DNA from: Verrucomicrobiaceae bacterium
Lineage (GTDB): Bacteria > Verrucomicrobiota > Verrucomicrobiia > Verrucomicrobiales > Verrucomicrobiaceae
Assembly (NCBI GenBank): GCA_947507875.1
Contig: CANNQP010000001.1
Span: 62,001-126,000 of the forward strand
Length of the DNA: 64,000 bases
Direction: 5' to 3'
Below are positions 44,627 to 54,311 of the stretch, piece after piece (within the stretch, counting starts at the first letter, position 1; each line of letters opens with the position of its first letter). A program made the position numbers and the translations under genes. Below the pieces are notes generated by a model. The model saw nothing but the letters and a program-made list of their open reading frames with translations. It had not been told where the DNA came from and did not search any database.

Positions 44627-46528
44627 ATGTCCACCCCAGCGCACAACTACACGGAAGACAGCATCAAATCGCTTGATTGGCGTGAACACATTCGCCTCCG
44701 CCCTGGCATGTACATCGGCAAATTGGGGGATGGATCACAGTCTGAAGACGGCATCTATGTTCTTCTCAAAGAAGTCGTCGACAACTGCATCGATGAGCAT
44801 GTGATGGGCTATGGAAAAGTGATCGAAATCGAAATCACGGAAGACAACCTTTGCAGCATTCGCGATTACGGCCGTGGCATACCGCTTGGAAAACTGATGG
44901 AGTGTGCTGCCCAGATTAATACGGGAGCCAAGTATGATAGCGAAGTCTTTAAAAGATCTGTTGGATTGAACGGTGTTGGCATCAAAGCCGTGAATGCACT
45001 CTCGGAGTTCTTTAAGATTCAAGCCATTCGTGAAAAGCAAACTCGCTGCATTGAGTTCAGCCGTGGCCAAGTGGTCGAGGACATGGCGAAACCTCAGCCT
45101 TGTGAAGAAGACAACGGAACCCGCATTGCCTTCCGGCCAGATCCCGAATCCTTTACCTCGAAGGTGAAATTCAACCTGGATTTCATCCGTGAAATGCTTC
45201 GCTACTACGCATGGCTCAATCCAGGATTAACCCTGAAGCTCAATGGTGAAAGCTTTAAATCCAAGGAAGGACTTCGCGACCTTATTGCAGCGAAGTTAAC
45301 CGAAAGCCCCCAATATCCCGTCATTCATTTGGATGGAAAAGACATTGAGGTCGCTTTTACTCACGGCAGTGGCTACGGCGAAGAATTCTATACCTTCGTC
45401 AACGGACAACACACCACGCAAGGTGGAACTCATCTCGCAGCTTTTCGCGAAGCTGTCGTTCAGGAATGTCGGGAGTTTTTCAAAAAACAGTTTGAGCCTA
45501 GCGATGTGCGTACCGGCATCATCGCCGCCGTCGCGGTGAAAGTTCAAGAGCCAGTCTTTGAGTCGCAAACCAAAACCAAGCTCGGCTCGACTCACATGGA
45601 GCCGAATGGGCGTAACCTGCGCACTCACATCATCAATACTGTTGTCAAAGAACTCGATAACTACCTACACAAGCATGGTGATGTAGCCAAATCTCTTCAG
45701 GAAAAGATTCTAGCTAATGAAAAGGAGCGCAAAGAAATTAGCGGCATCCAAAAAGCAGCACGTGAAAACGCGCGAAAGGCCAAAGTTCATAACAAAAAGC
45801 TACGCGACTGTCGGATACATTTAGACACCAAGGACAAGCGTCGGGAAGAAAGCACCATTTTCATCACTGAAGGTGACAGTGCTTCAGGTAGCATCACCAA
45901 AAGCCGCGATGTTGAAACACAGGCTGTCTTCAGCCTGCGTGGAAAACCGCTCAACTGCTTTGGCCTAACCCGAAAAGTGGTTTACGAGAATGAGGAGTTT
46001 TACCTGCTCGCGAACGCATTGCAGATTGATGAAAACATCGAAGATCTGCGATTCAATAAAATCGTTCTGGCTACTGATGCAGACGTGGATGGCATGCACA
46101 TCCGCCTGCTGATGATCACCTTCTTTCTACAGTTCTTCCCCGAGCTAGCCCACATCCCGAACGTGCGCGAAGGGCATCTGTATATCTTGCAGACGCCGCT
46201 TTTCCGTGTTCGAAACAAACGAGAAACCTTTTATTGCTACAGTGATGAGGAGCGCCAACGTGCCATTCATCGCTGTGGAAAGAATGCAGAAATCACGCGC
46301 TTCAAAGGCCTGGGCGAAATCAGCCCTGACGAATTCAAGCATTTCATCGGTCCGAAGATAAGACTCGAACCCGTGATCCTGCCTGAACACAAAAACATTA
46401 AGGAATTACTCTCCTATTACATGGGCAAGAATACTCCTGAGCGCCAAGCAGATATCATTCAAAACCTTCGTGTCGAAAAAGAGCTGGAGTTCAAAGAAGA
46501 GCCGGAAATCATGCCAGAGGCTGCTTGA
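44627..46528 (+). CDS. parE: Type IIA DNA topoisomerase subunit B (ParE-like)
   Basis: 633 residues. The GHKL ATPase site is complete: [16 protein letters not shown] (Asn/Glu), [25 protein letters not shown] with the glycine-rich lid, and QTKTKLG. The TOPRIM region is intact ([16 protein letters not shown] and [13 protein letters not shown]). ParE and GyrB are hard to tell apart by eye; the short length without the GyrB insert and the Bacteroidetes/Chlamydia-like [12 protein letters not shown] tail favour ParE. parC is not adjacent within this window. The protein unlinks replicated chromosomes. Confidence 0.9.
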   Translation: MSTPAHNYTEDSIKSLDWREHIRLRPGMYIGKLGDGSQSEDGIYVLLKEVVDNCIDEHVMGYGKVIEIEITEDNLCSIRDYGRGIPLGKLMECAAQINTGAKYDSEVFKRSVGLNGVGIKAVNALSEFFKIQAIREKQTRCIEFSRGQVVEDMAKPQPCEEDNGTRIAFRPDPESFTSKVKFNLDFIREMLRYYAWLNPGLTLKLNGESFKSKEGLRDLIAAKLTESPQYPVIHLDGKDIEVAFTHGSGYGEEFYTFVNGQHTTQGGTHLAAFREAVVQECREFFKKQFEPSDVRTGIIAAVAVKVQEPVFESQTKTKLGSTHMEPNGRNLRTHIINTVVKELDNYLHKHGDVAKSLQEKILANEKERKEISGIQKAARENARKAKVHNKKLRDCRIHLDTKDKRREESTIFITEGDSASGSITKSRDVETQAVFSLRGKPLNCFGLTRKVVYENEEFYLLANALQIDENIEDLRFNKIVLATDADVDGMHIRLLMITFFLQFFPELAHIPNVREGHLYILQTPLFRVRNKRETFYCYSDEERQRAIHRCGKNAEITRFKGLGEISPDEFKHFIGPKIRLEPVILPEHKNIKELLSYYMGKNTPERQADIIQNLRVEKELEFKEEPEIMPEAA

Positions 46529-46653
46529 GCTTTTTATTCATGCTTCGTAGCCAAGGATAAATCCCAGCGAGGGCTGAGCTCATGAGAACATGTTCAGCCC
46601 CAGAAGGACGTCTTCTCGACTGATTGAGTGGCCTTCCTGAATGCCTCAAAGAA

Positions 46654-48108
46654 TCAGATGGGCTCAACAACTACTCTAGCTCCCACGATCTCACGCACTC
46701 GAATCGAAGCACCACTGGGGAGGTAGCCGCCTTCTATCATCGCTTCTAGGCGGTGATGGCCCACTTCGATACTTCCATAAGGACGTAAGGCACTTATCGT
46801 CAAACCCGTATCTCCAGGCTTGATCTTATGAACCATGGACATCGCAGGAGTCGATGCAGCACGCCCACCTGCGGCAGCATCAAGCACCAGCCTCTGGAAA
46901 GGACGCGTTTCAGGCAGATAACGAGCCGCCACCAAAATGGCCAAGGCCGCGCCTAGAATACCTAAAGCGAAATTTCTCAGCCCGACCGCGTACTGCGAGA
47001 GGCTAAACCCAATGGATTCTCCGGTAGCAAAGGATTCACCCACAGATGCGGGCGCAGAAGGCGGAGCCAACTCCCAGCCTGACATAGTATAAACCAAAGC
47101 AGCCATCACAAAGATAAAACCAAGGATCCCCAACACTAGGGTTCCAGGCAGGACCATGAGTTCCAAAAAGATAAAGATGCACCCGATCATGAAGACAGCT
47201 GCTGCCACGGCCGTTTCCTGCCCAACTAAACTGCCAGCAACATAATGACCAAAGAAAAACAATCCAAAGGCGGCAACGGATATAAAACCAGGTAAACCAA
47301 AACCAGGTGCCTGCATCTCGAGATAACCTCCAGCGACGCCAATCAAGATCAGCAGGGCCGCGTATTTGGTGACCCATATAGCCACTGCTTCAAAAAAGGT
47401 GGGCTCTGCTGTCACCGTCATTCCTTGGAGACCTTCTGCTTTTTTGATGTCATCAATGCTATTGACAATCGCCTTAGCGAAAAGTGGCTTTCCATCCATG
47501 AGCATCACGGCTTGTTCTGCATCCAAGGTTAAGATCTCCTTTTTGCCATCCATCAGCTTGCCATTTATTTTTAGCTCCTTGCCCATGTCAATCATGGCCT
47601 CAATGACAGCAGGATTGTGTCCCTTCTTTTTGGCCACAGCACGAGCCATGCTCATGGTCGCACTGTTCATTTTGGCGCGCTCCGCATCTCCCATTTCTTG
47701 ACCGTTTCCATAAATGGGAGAGGCCGCTCCTGCGCTGCTCGTCGGAGCCATGTAGATGCCATCAGTCGCGACAGCGATCATCGCACCAGCCGAAAGCGCA
47801 CGTGTATTGACAAAAGCAAAACTTCTCGCCTTTAACTTCTGCAAATCATTCATCATCAGATCCACCGTGTCCCACAGTAGGCCACCAGGTGTGTCTAGTT
47901 CAAAGACAACGGCCTCAGCGCCTTCTTTTGAGCAGCGCTCGAGAGTGCGAGACATAAACTCGAACCTCGCCCGGGCAATCAGATCTTCTTCCCCCACCGG
48001 AATAAGCACCACTTTACCAGCATAACTACTCGGGGTGCTTGCAGTCAGCTGGGCACAAGACACAAAGAAAAGCAGAGAGGAAACCAGAGCCAGAAAGGAG
48101 GTCTTCAT
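46654..48108 (-). CDS. nfeD: NfeD-family membrane serine protease
   Basis: 484 residues. A possible lipoprotein signal (SLLFFVSC, Cys18) is followed by a ClpP/SppA-like protease domain with VVFELDTPGGLLWDTVD, nucleophile Ser106 in ALSAGAMIA and a downstream Lys-rich helix (AKKKGHNPAVIEAMID) holding the candidate general base. Four or more membrane segments (LILIGVAGGYLEMQAPGFG and following) and a C-terminal OB-fold NfeD domain (MVHKIKPGDTGLTISALRPYG) complete the full-length form. NfeD proteases usually cut membrane proteins and often pair with stomatin/FloA; no such gene lies beside it. Confidence 0.9.
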   Translation of the reverse strand: MKTSFLALVSSLLFFVSCAQLTASTPSSYAGKVVLIPVGEEDLIARARFEFMSRTLERCSKEGAEAVVFELDTPGGLLWDTVDLMMNDLQKLKARSFAFVNTRALSAGAMIAVATDGIYMAPTSSAGAASPIYGNGQEMGDAERAKMNSATMSMARAVAKKKGHNPAVIEAMIDMGKELKINGKLMDGKKEILTLDAEQAVMLMDGKPLFAKAIVNSIDDIKKAEGLQGMTVTAEPTFFEAVAIWVTKYAALLILIGVAGGYLEMQAPGFGLPGFISVAAFGLFFFGHYVAGSLVGQETAVAAAVFMIGCIFIFLELMVLPGTLVLGILGFIFVMAALVYTMSGWELAPPSAPASVGESFATGESIGFSLSQYAVGLRNFALGILGAALAILVAARYLPETRPFQRLVLDAAAGGRAASTPAMSMVHKIKPGDTGLTISALRPYGSIEVGHHRLEAMIEGGYLPSGASIRVREIVGARVVVEPI

Positions 48109-48230
48109 TCACCTAGAATAGGGGGCAATCTCGAGGCAGCAACCGGGCAACAGCACTTGAAATGAAAGAAAGTGCATCTCATCTGAAAGGACATCCGTTT
48201 CAGCAACGACAAGCCAAAACTCCCCAAGAT

Positions 48231-48258
48231 AGGCGCGGATCGGAAACGGTCCGCGCCT
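48231..48258 (-). terminator. GC-rich hairpin at the end of the SNase-like gene
   Basis: A perfect 9-bp stem AGGCGCGGA / TCCGCGCCT with a 10-base loop begins within the stop codon of the SNase-like gene. The following minus-strand bases (ATCTTGGGGAGTTTTGG) have only a short T run, so termination is probable but not certain. Confidence 0.55.
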
Positions 48259-48977
48259 TATTGTTGAGAGCGTTGTTTGACCGGAAGCGCCATGGAGGAT
48301 CTCTCCCAAATTCCGGCCCTCGCGATGCGTGCTTGCTCATCCAAATGACGCAATTCATCCAAATAACTCGCCTGACCTTTGGAATCACCCGGAAGCTCGG
48401 TCATCAAGCTGCCAACACGTGCAAAGCCATTCAGAATGAGAAGGTCTGCTAAATTTGCTGGCCCTTGAGGTAGATGGACTTTCACGATCGCATAGTATCT
48501 CGCTGTGTTGGGAACTCGTTCCCAACGGGTCAGAACGTTAAAAAGGTTCTCGTTGAGAAGCTTTGTCACATAAGCTGCAGCAGCTTTCCCCATCTGCACC
48601 ACGGTCTTTTCAGAAGTTTGAAACCAGCGTCCTTGCTCCGAAACCTTGGAAGGATGATCCATGTTCGTTTCCAGCGCATCCACGTAATAAAGCACGAAGA
48701 CATATTCCTCCATGCCAAAACGAACTCGAAGAGTATCCCCCTCATTTGCGTATGATTCGACCAGGACTGGAGAGGGCAAGATTTCGAATTGATCTGTTGT
48801 GGATTTTTGAGCTTCGTTTGCCTCACCGCCCATGATAGCCAGCACTTCTTTTGCCGAGATCTTTTTGGCTTGAGCGACCTGTTCCTGACGTGCCCTCATG
48901 AGGATGCCAGCCAAGACAACGGCCAAAAGTAGGGCGAAGGTGATGGCTAGATTGACCAATGCAGAGCGGAGCGGCAT
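48258..48977 (-). CDS. Membrane-anchored staphylococcal nuclease-like (SNase) protein
   Basis: 239 residues: an N-terminal membrane helix (8-27), a linker, then an SNase-like OB fold. Aligning to staphylococcal nuclease by eye gives Asp81 for D21 (EGDTLRVR), Asp100 for D40 (YYVDALET), Glu103 for E43 and Arg160 for R87 (NTARYYAI), but the R35 position is Val95 (FVLYYVDALET). The C-terminal part keeps the family helix (LADLLILNGFARV) and the EQARIARAGIWE end. With one active-site arginine missing, activity is uncertain; a binding role is possible. It is followed by the nfeD gene on the same strand. Confidence 0.7.
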   Translation of the reverse strand: MPLRSALVNLAITFALLLAVVLAGILMRARQEQVAQAKKISAKEVLAIMGGEANEAQKSTTDQFEILPSPVLVESYANEGDTLRVRFGMEEYVFVLYYVDALETNMDHPSKVSEQGRWFQTSEKTVVQMGKAAAAYVTKLLNENLFNVLTRWERVPNTARYYAIVKVHLPQGPANLADLLILNGFARVGSLMTELPGDSKGQASYLDELRHLDEQARIARAGIWERSSMALPVKQRSQQ

Positions 48978-49061
48978 ACAGAGAATGAAAAGAGAACAGC
49001 GTAATCTGCAGTTTCTAGCAATCTCAACAAAGAAGCAATGCAGCTGGATTTGAGTTCGGCA

Positions 49062-49904
49062 TCATGTGAATTCCAGGTTGTCAATCAACCTAGTTTTACC
49101 AAACCACCAAGCCACAGCCATTAAGCTGTTAGGCCCAGCCTGAGTCTGAGGTTCAAGCTCCTCACGGTCCACCAGGCACAAATAGTCTTCGCGCCCCTGC
49201 AGGGCGTGCGTTTTTAGGAACTCACGAGCGATTCGTAGCAAAATCTGCGAGTTATGCTGCCCATGATGCCAAGATTCATGAGCCAGCAGCAAAGCTTGCC
49301 GAAGGGCGGGAGCTTGGGAGCGCTCCTTGGGATTGAGGTAGCGATTCCGCGAACTCATCGCTAAACCATCCGGCTCACGCACGGTCTCTACCCCGTGAAT
49401 CACGATAGGAAAATTTAAATCCCGAACCAATCGACGGATGATGGCGAGTTGCTGATAGTCCTTTTTGCCAAAGACGGCTTCATCTGGTTGAGTTAAGTTG
49501 AAGAGTTTCGCGACCACCGTACAGACACCATCAAAGTGGCCTGGACGACTGGCACCGCACAACACCCGTGAAAGCTGGTTTTCTAAGACCTGAATGCTGC
49601 GATTTAGCGCGTAAACCTCACTTACTTGGGGCGCGAAAACCATATCTGCCCCGCAGCTCTCCCCGATGGCTAGATCAGCCTCCAACGTGCGTGGATAGCG
49701 ATCAAAATCTTCACCAGGACCAAATTGCAGTGGATTGACAAAAATGGTCACGGCCACCTGCGCTCGATTTCCCGCAAGTCGTCGAGCCTCCTGAATGAGC
49801 GCGCCATGACCTTCGTGTAGAGCTCCCATGGTCGGCACAAGAATGACCCTGCCTGCCGTTTGCCGCCATTGCCTGAGTTCGCTTACCTTCTGAAGGAGAA
49901 TCAT
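49062..49904 (-). CDS. panC: Pantothenate synthetase
   Basis: 280 residues from the ATG at 49904 (9 upstream codons are not conserved). The signature PTMGALHEGHGALI and the FVNPLQFGPGEDFDRYPR motif bind ATP and pantoate, and FGKKDYQQL is the KMSKS-like adenylate-forming region. The enzyme joins pantoate and beta-alanine for coenzyme A. panB and panD are not adjacent. It sits between the SNase-like gene (84 bp) and tRNA-Ser. Confidence 0.95.
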   Translation of the reverse strand: MILLQKVSELRQWRQTAGRVILVPTMGALHEGHGALIQEARRLAGNRAQVAVTIFVNPLQFGPGEDFDRYPRTLEADLAIGESCGADMVFAPQVSEVYALNRSIQVLENQLSRVLCGASRPGHFDGVCTVVAKLFNLTQPDEAVFGKKDYQQLAIIRRLVRDLNFPIVIHGVETVREPDGLAMSSRNRYLNPKERSQAPALRQALLLAHESWHHGQHNSQILLRIAREFLKTHALQGREDYLCLVDREELEPQTQAGPNSLMAVAWWFGKTRLIDNLEFT

Positions 49905-49951
49905 GGAAATAGAAACCCGGGATCGCAACATCTGGCTGTTTTGAGTTCAAG

Positions 49952-50041
<90 letters not shown>

Positions 50042-50164
50042 AGATGCGATTGGGATGTCTCCAGCTAAACGAAAATCTATGGGGTTGCCAACAGGAACTT
50101 TCGAGAAGCTTCAAGCTCGTCGATAGACTTCGGTCGTGTCGCCCGTTGCTTCGCGCCTTTTTCC

Positions 50165-52504
50165 ATGCGTTTTCCTCTAATTTTCGTTTTAACGGCAGCC
50201 ACGCTCCATGCTGCAGATGTCAAAGAAGCTCCAATGACACCTGGCGGTGTCTATCGGGCACATGACATGAAACGACCGCGGCCCCAAGCCATCTCCCCTG
50301 CTGGATGGAGCAGCCAAGAGGCTGCAGGAGCTGCCCCCTCCGATGCGATCGTACTCTTCAATGGCAAAGATCTCTCCCAATGGAAAGCCGACCCACGGAA
50401 AGAGACGGCTTCTGGCGATGACAAGCCGCGCTGGAAAGTCGAAAAGGGTTACATGGAGATCACGCCGAAATCCGGTGGCATTCGCACACGTGAAAAATTC
50501 CGCGGAGATTACCAGCTTCACATCGAGTGGCGGACTCCAGATCAAGTCTCGGGCAATGGCCAAGGACGAGGCAATAGCGGCGTCTTTATTTCTGGCTTTC
50601 CCGAGATTCAGGTGCTCGACTCTTATCAAAACGATACTTATCCAGACGGTCAGGCATCAGGTCTTTATGGGCAATTTCCGCCTATGGTCAATGCCAGCCG
50701 CAAACCTGGTGAATGGCAAGTTTACGACATCTTGTTCGAGCATGCCCAGGCTAGTACCGGAGGGAAAGCAAGGTTAACAGTGATTCACAATGGCGTGGTG
50801 GTTCACTACTTGAGAGAGTTTACCAACCCCGTCCAAGAAAGCGACATCGCCCTACAAGATCACAACAATCCCGTGCGCTTCCGCAACATCTGGTTGCGAC
50901 CTCTACGTGTCGATTCCGACAAAAATCCAACGCCGAAGTCTGCCAACAAGCCTGCACAAGATCAGGCCAAAACCATCACTCCAGCCCCCCAGGAACAGAT
51001 TGTGACGATCAAAACGATGACAGCCCAAATGAAGTATGATTTGAGCGAGTTTACCGTCAGACCAGGACAGCCTGTGAAGTTGATTTTTCAGAATGGGGAT
51101 GATTTGCCCCATAACATTGTGTTTTGCCAACCCGGCACCAACACGGTGGAAATGACAAACAAGCAGATGGAAAAGCCTGAAGAAGCCCTGAAAAGAAATT
51201 GGCTACCCGCTGATCCTAGAATTTGGTTAAACAGTAAACTGCTGAACCCTCACGAAAAACAAGAACTGACCTTCACTGCCCCTGAAAAATCAGGGGCCTA
51301 TCCCTACGTCTGTACCTTCCCTGGACACGCCCTGACCATGAATGGCAAGATGAAAGTCTTACCACTCGGAGGGGGACTGAAAGATCTCAAATTTGCCCTC
51401 TATTTGGGAAATTGGAAGATGCTGCCAGATTTTTCAAAGCTGAAACCCCATCGCGAAGGGCAAGTGCCGAATAATCTCATCGAGATCAAACTTGATGATT
51501 ACAAAAACGAATTTGGCGTCGTCTTCACCGGGAAGCTGACGGCTCCGAAAAAGGACCTCTACCGGTTTTATCTTACCGGGGATGATGGAGTGAGGATCAA
51601 GGTGAATGGCAAGACTGTGGTGCAGTATGATGGCATTCACCCGGCAGGTGATATTCGGGAAGGAACCATCCCGCTCGAAGCTGGCGATCATGAATTTCGT
51701 TATGAGTATTTCCAAGGGAGCGGTGATATCCAAGCTTTCGCCGCATGGAAAAGCACTCATTTTGATATGACGCCGCTCTCAACATGGAAGCCTGACAGCT
51801 GGCAGTTCGGCCCCAAAGCGAAGCAAAAGAAAGATTTCGAGCCGATCGTCTTAAGCCCGAAAGAAGAGCCGATTCTTTATCGAAACTTTATCGCAGGGGC
51901 AGGCAATCGTGGCATCGGCGTCGGCTACCCTGGTGGCATCAATCTAGCCTGGAGCGCGGAGAGCATGAACCTCGCGCTACTTTGGCGGGGAGGTTTCATC
52001 GACGCGGCGATGCACTGGAACTCACGTGGAGGCGGTCATCAGCGTCCCTTAGGTTACGACGTGGTTCAGCCGACCGGAGAGGTCACTCCAGCCTTTTTCA
52101 TCACGACCACACCAGAAACTGAATGGCCCACTTGGGACAAAGTGAAGCGTTATGAAGACTTTACCTGGAAGGGTTACAGCCTAGATACCAAGCGTTATCC
52201 AACGTTCCGCTATATCTGGAAAGGCATCGAGGTGAATGAGACTTACACCGTGAGCGGCAATGGCAACAATCCGGACGGCAATGCAACCGTTGTGCGGACA
52301 CTTCAACTCAAAGGAAAAATGCCGCCTCATGCTTGGCTTCGTCTCGCGAAAGGAACTCTCGAAGCCAAAGAGGATGCCTTTGTTTTGAAAGGACAAATTC
52401 CTCTATGGATTAAAGCTTCAGGCGCACGTCTGGCGGGTAGCAATCTTGTGCTGTCACCGAAGGCTGATGAAACCATCCGTGTTACCTATCAATGGAAGCC
52501 CTGA
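50165..52504 (+). CDS. Secreted DUF1080-azurin-PA14 multidomain protein
   Basis: 779 residues with a signal peptide (MRFPLIFVLTAATLHAAD). Three modules in order: a DUF1080 (3-keto-disaccharide hydrolase-like) domain (IVLFNGKDLSQWK to RFRNIWLRPLR); an azurin/plastocyanin-like cupredoxin in which all four type 1 copper ligands can be read, His316 (LPHNIVF), Cys383, His388 and Met392 in CTFPGHALTM, with azurin spacing; and a PA14-like domain (YRFYLTGDDGVRIKVNGKTV). The C-terminal 200 residues are unassigned. Copper binding plus a sugar-processing domain suggests periplasmic oxidative use of carbohydrates. The last 16 bp overlap the 3' end of bioF on the other strand. Confidence 0.88.
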   Translation: MRFPLIFVLTAATLHAADVKEAPMTPGGVYRAHDMKRPRPQAISPAGWSSQEAAGAAPSDAIVLFNGKDLSQWKADPRKETASGDDKPRWKVEKGYMEITPKSGGIRTREKFRGDYQLHIEWRTPDQVSGNGQGRGNSGVFISGFPEIQVLDSYQNDTYPDGQASGLYGQFPPMVNASRKPGEWQVYDILFEHAQASTGGKARLTVIHNGVVVHYLREFTNPVQESDIALQDHNNPVRFRNIWLRPLRVDSDKNPTPKSANKPAQDQAKTITPAPQEQIVTIKTMTAQMKYDLSEFTVRPGQPVKLIFQNGDDLPHNIVFCQPGTNTVEMTNKQMEKPEEALKRNWLPADPRIWLNSKLLNPHEKQELTFTAPEKSGAYPYVCTFPGHALTMNGKMKVLPLGGGLKDLKFALYLGNWKMLPDFSKLKPHREGQVPNNLIEIKLDDYKNEFGVVFTGKLTAPKKDLYRFYLTGDDGVRIKVNGKTVVQYDGIHPAGDIREGTIPLEAGDHEFRYEYFQGSGDIQAFAAWKSTHFDMTPLSTWKPDSWQFGPKAKQKKDFEPIVLSPKEEPILYRNFIAGAGNRGIGVGYPGGINLAWSAESMNLALLWRGGFIDAAMHWNSRGGGHQRPLGYDVVQPTGEVTPAFFITTTPETEWPTWDKVKRYEDFTWKGYSLDTKRYPTFRYIWKGIEVNETYTVSGNGNNPDGNATVVRTLQLKGKMPPHAWLRLAKGTLEAKEDAFVLKGQIPLWIKASGARLAGSNLVLSPKADETIRVTYQWKP

Positions 52505-53622
52505 GTAGCGAGTTCCTTTTGCAGCGCATCCATTTGCACCTTGGTGTGAGTGGCTGTGCAGGTAAGTCGGAGTCGTGCGGCTCCGCGTGCAACGGTCGGA
52601 TAACGAATTGCCGGGATGAGGAAACCCGCCTCCATCAGGCGTTGGCTAGCAGCTATGGCAGCCGATTCCTCTCCCAGGATGAGTGGCAAAATAGCGCTAG
52701 GGGGTGATTTGCCGCCATTTAGTTGCTGCAAGTGCTGCATGAGACGAATGCGGCGTTCATCACCGACCGAGCCTGCCATGAGTTCGATGGCTTTGGTTGC
52801 TGCATGAGCCAGCGATGGAAGCATGGCTGTCGAATAAACAAAACTGCGAGCTCGGTTGATTAACCAATCAATCACTTCACGCTTGGCCGCAAGGTAGCCA
52901 CCACTCAGGCCTAGCGCTTTGCTCAGCGTGCCCATGTGTAAATCGACTTCAGCTTCAATGCCAAGCTCTGCAGCCAATCCCCTGCCCTGTGGCCCGAGTA
53001 CGCCAACCGCATGTGCTTCATCCAAGAGCAACCAAGCGCCATAGCGATTCTTTAACTCGATGATGTTGGCCAAATCACTGCGATCTCCATCCATGCTGAA
53101 AATGGATTCGGTGACGACCAAAACTCGCCCATTGGCCGTTTGAAGTAACTTTTCTAGCCTCGCTAAATGATTGTGGGGAAAGACCCTCAACACCGCCCCG
53201 CTTAAGCGCGCGGCATCGACAAGACTGGCATGACAAAGTTTGTCGATGATGACGGTATCTCCCTGGCCCACAAGAGCAGGAATAGCTCCCAAGGCAGTTG
53301 CATAACCACTGCTAAACACCAGCGCCGACTCCGTTCCTTTGAATTGAGCTAAACTTTTTTCCAAAGCAAGATGCGGCGACTGTGTGCCACAGACCAATCT
53401 GGATGCCCCAGCTCCAGCTCCATACCGATCCACACCTTCGTACAGTGCATCCTGGAGTTCTTCAGATCCTGCCAAGCCTAAGTAGTCATTGGAGGAAAAA
53501 TTCACCAACTCCCTTCCATGTAGCTCAATCACTGGCCCAGATACAGATTCAATCTCGCGGAGTTCTCGCCATAGCCCACGGGCATTCCATGCTTCGGACT
53601 GTGCTTGAATATCCCATTTCAT
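52489..53622 (-). CDS. bioF: 8-amino-7-oxononanoate synthase
   Basis: 377 residues. The alpha-oxoamine synthase fold is intact: NFSSNDYLGL, the GAGASRLVCGT segment, LLLDEAHAVGVLG (Asp201, His204) and the PLP lysine Lys235 in HMGTLSKALGLSGG. The enzyme makes 8-amino-7-oxononanoate for biotin; the related Kbl (glycine-C-acetyltransferase) is the main alternative, but FSSNDYLGL at the start favours BioF. No bioA, bioB or bioD is adjacent. Its ATG overlaps the TPR gene stop as ATGA, making it the last gene of a tight uxaC-TPR-bioF unit. Confidence 0.9.
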   Translation of the reverse strand: MKWDIQAQSEAWNARGLWRELREIESVSGPVIELHGRELVNFSSNDYLGLAGSEELQDALYEGVDRYGAGAGASRLVCGTQSPHLALEKSLAQFKGTESALVFSSGYATALGAIPALVGQGDTVIIDKLCHASLVDAARLSGAVLRVFPHNHLARLEKLLQTANGRVLVVTESIFSMDGDRSDLANIIELKNRYGAWLLLDEAHAVGVLGPQGRGLAAELGIEAEVDLHMGTLSKALGLSGGYLAAKREVIDWLINRARSFVYSTAMLPSLAHAATKAIELMAGSVGDERRIRLMQHLQQLNGGKSPPSAILPLILGEESAAIAASQRLMEAGFLIPAIRYPTVARGAARLRLTCTATHTKVQMDALQKELATQGFH

Positions 53623-54308
53623 TCATTCAGCCTCCGCTCGAGCAATTCGTCCTTCTCCACGCCCAAGGACAGTGCCTTCTTGTAGTGAACTTTGGCTAAT
53701 TCCAAGCTGGGTGGCTTCTGGTCTGAATAAAGCAACGCCAAATTAAAGTGAGCGATCCCGTAGCTCGGATTCAACTCAATGGCACGCTGAAGCTCAGATT
53801 CCGCAGCCGTATGCCATCCAAGCTGGCGAATAGCAATCGCAAGGTAATTGTGCGAACGCGGATCCAATGGATCTTCGTGAATCGCACGCGTGAGGCAAGA
53901 AATGGCCATGTAGTGATCTCCGCGCCCCGTATGGATCAAACCCAAGGCACTCCATGAGGTCGCAAGCGTTGGATTGATCTGCACAGAGCGCTCGAAACAT
54001 TCGATGGCGGTTTGCGTGGACTTGGCTTGTTGCTCGACTGCTCCCAAATTGGCCCAGATCAACGCATTGTCTGGATCCAAGGACAGCATTTCACGATAGG
54101 CCTCCCGAGCTTCTGCCCACCGACCTTGACCAAAGGCATTGGCCGCTTTTTGTGACAAAATCTTGGTATCGGGCGGCAGTGGATTCACTGCTCCCGCGGG
54201 CAAGGGCCTCAAGGGTGCGATACGCTCCTCCACCGACACGGCCTGTGAAGCGATTAGACTCAAGCATACAGCGAGGGCGCGTTTCATCTCCTTGGCTCCA
54301 TCATGCAT
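53619..54308 (-). CDS. TPR-repeat protein with signal peptide
   Basis: 229 residues from the ATG at 54308; an internal ATG at 54287 directly abuts an AAGGAG, too close to serve well, so the longer start is preferred. A signal-like N terminus (ALAVCLSLIASQAVS), a Pro-rich linker, then about four tetratricopeptide repeats (EAREAYREMLSLDPDNALIW; TAIECFERSVQINPTLATSW; MAISCLTRAIHEDPLDPRSH; AESELQRAIELNPSYGIAHF). Probably periplasmic, acting as a scaffold. It starts 3 bp after uxaC, and its stop overlaps the bioF start, so the three genes form one transcript of unclear logic. Confidence 0.78.
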   Translation of the reverse strand: MHDGAKEMKRALAVCLSLIASQAVSVEERIAPLRPLPAGAVNPLPPDTKILSQKAANAFGQGRWAEAREAYREMLSLDPDNALIWANLGAVEQQAKSTQTAIECFERSVQINPTLATSWSALGLIHTGRGDHYMAISCLTRAIHEDPLDPRSHNYLAIAIRQLGWHTAAESELQRAIELNPSYGIAHFNLALLYSDQKPPSLELAKVHYKKALSLGVEKDELLERRLNE

Positions 54309-54311
54309 TGA

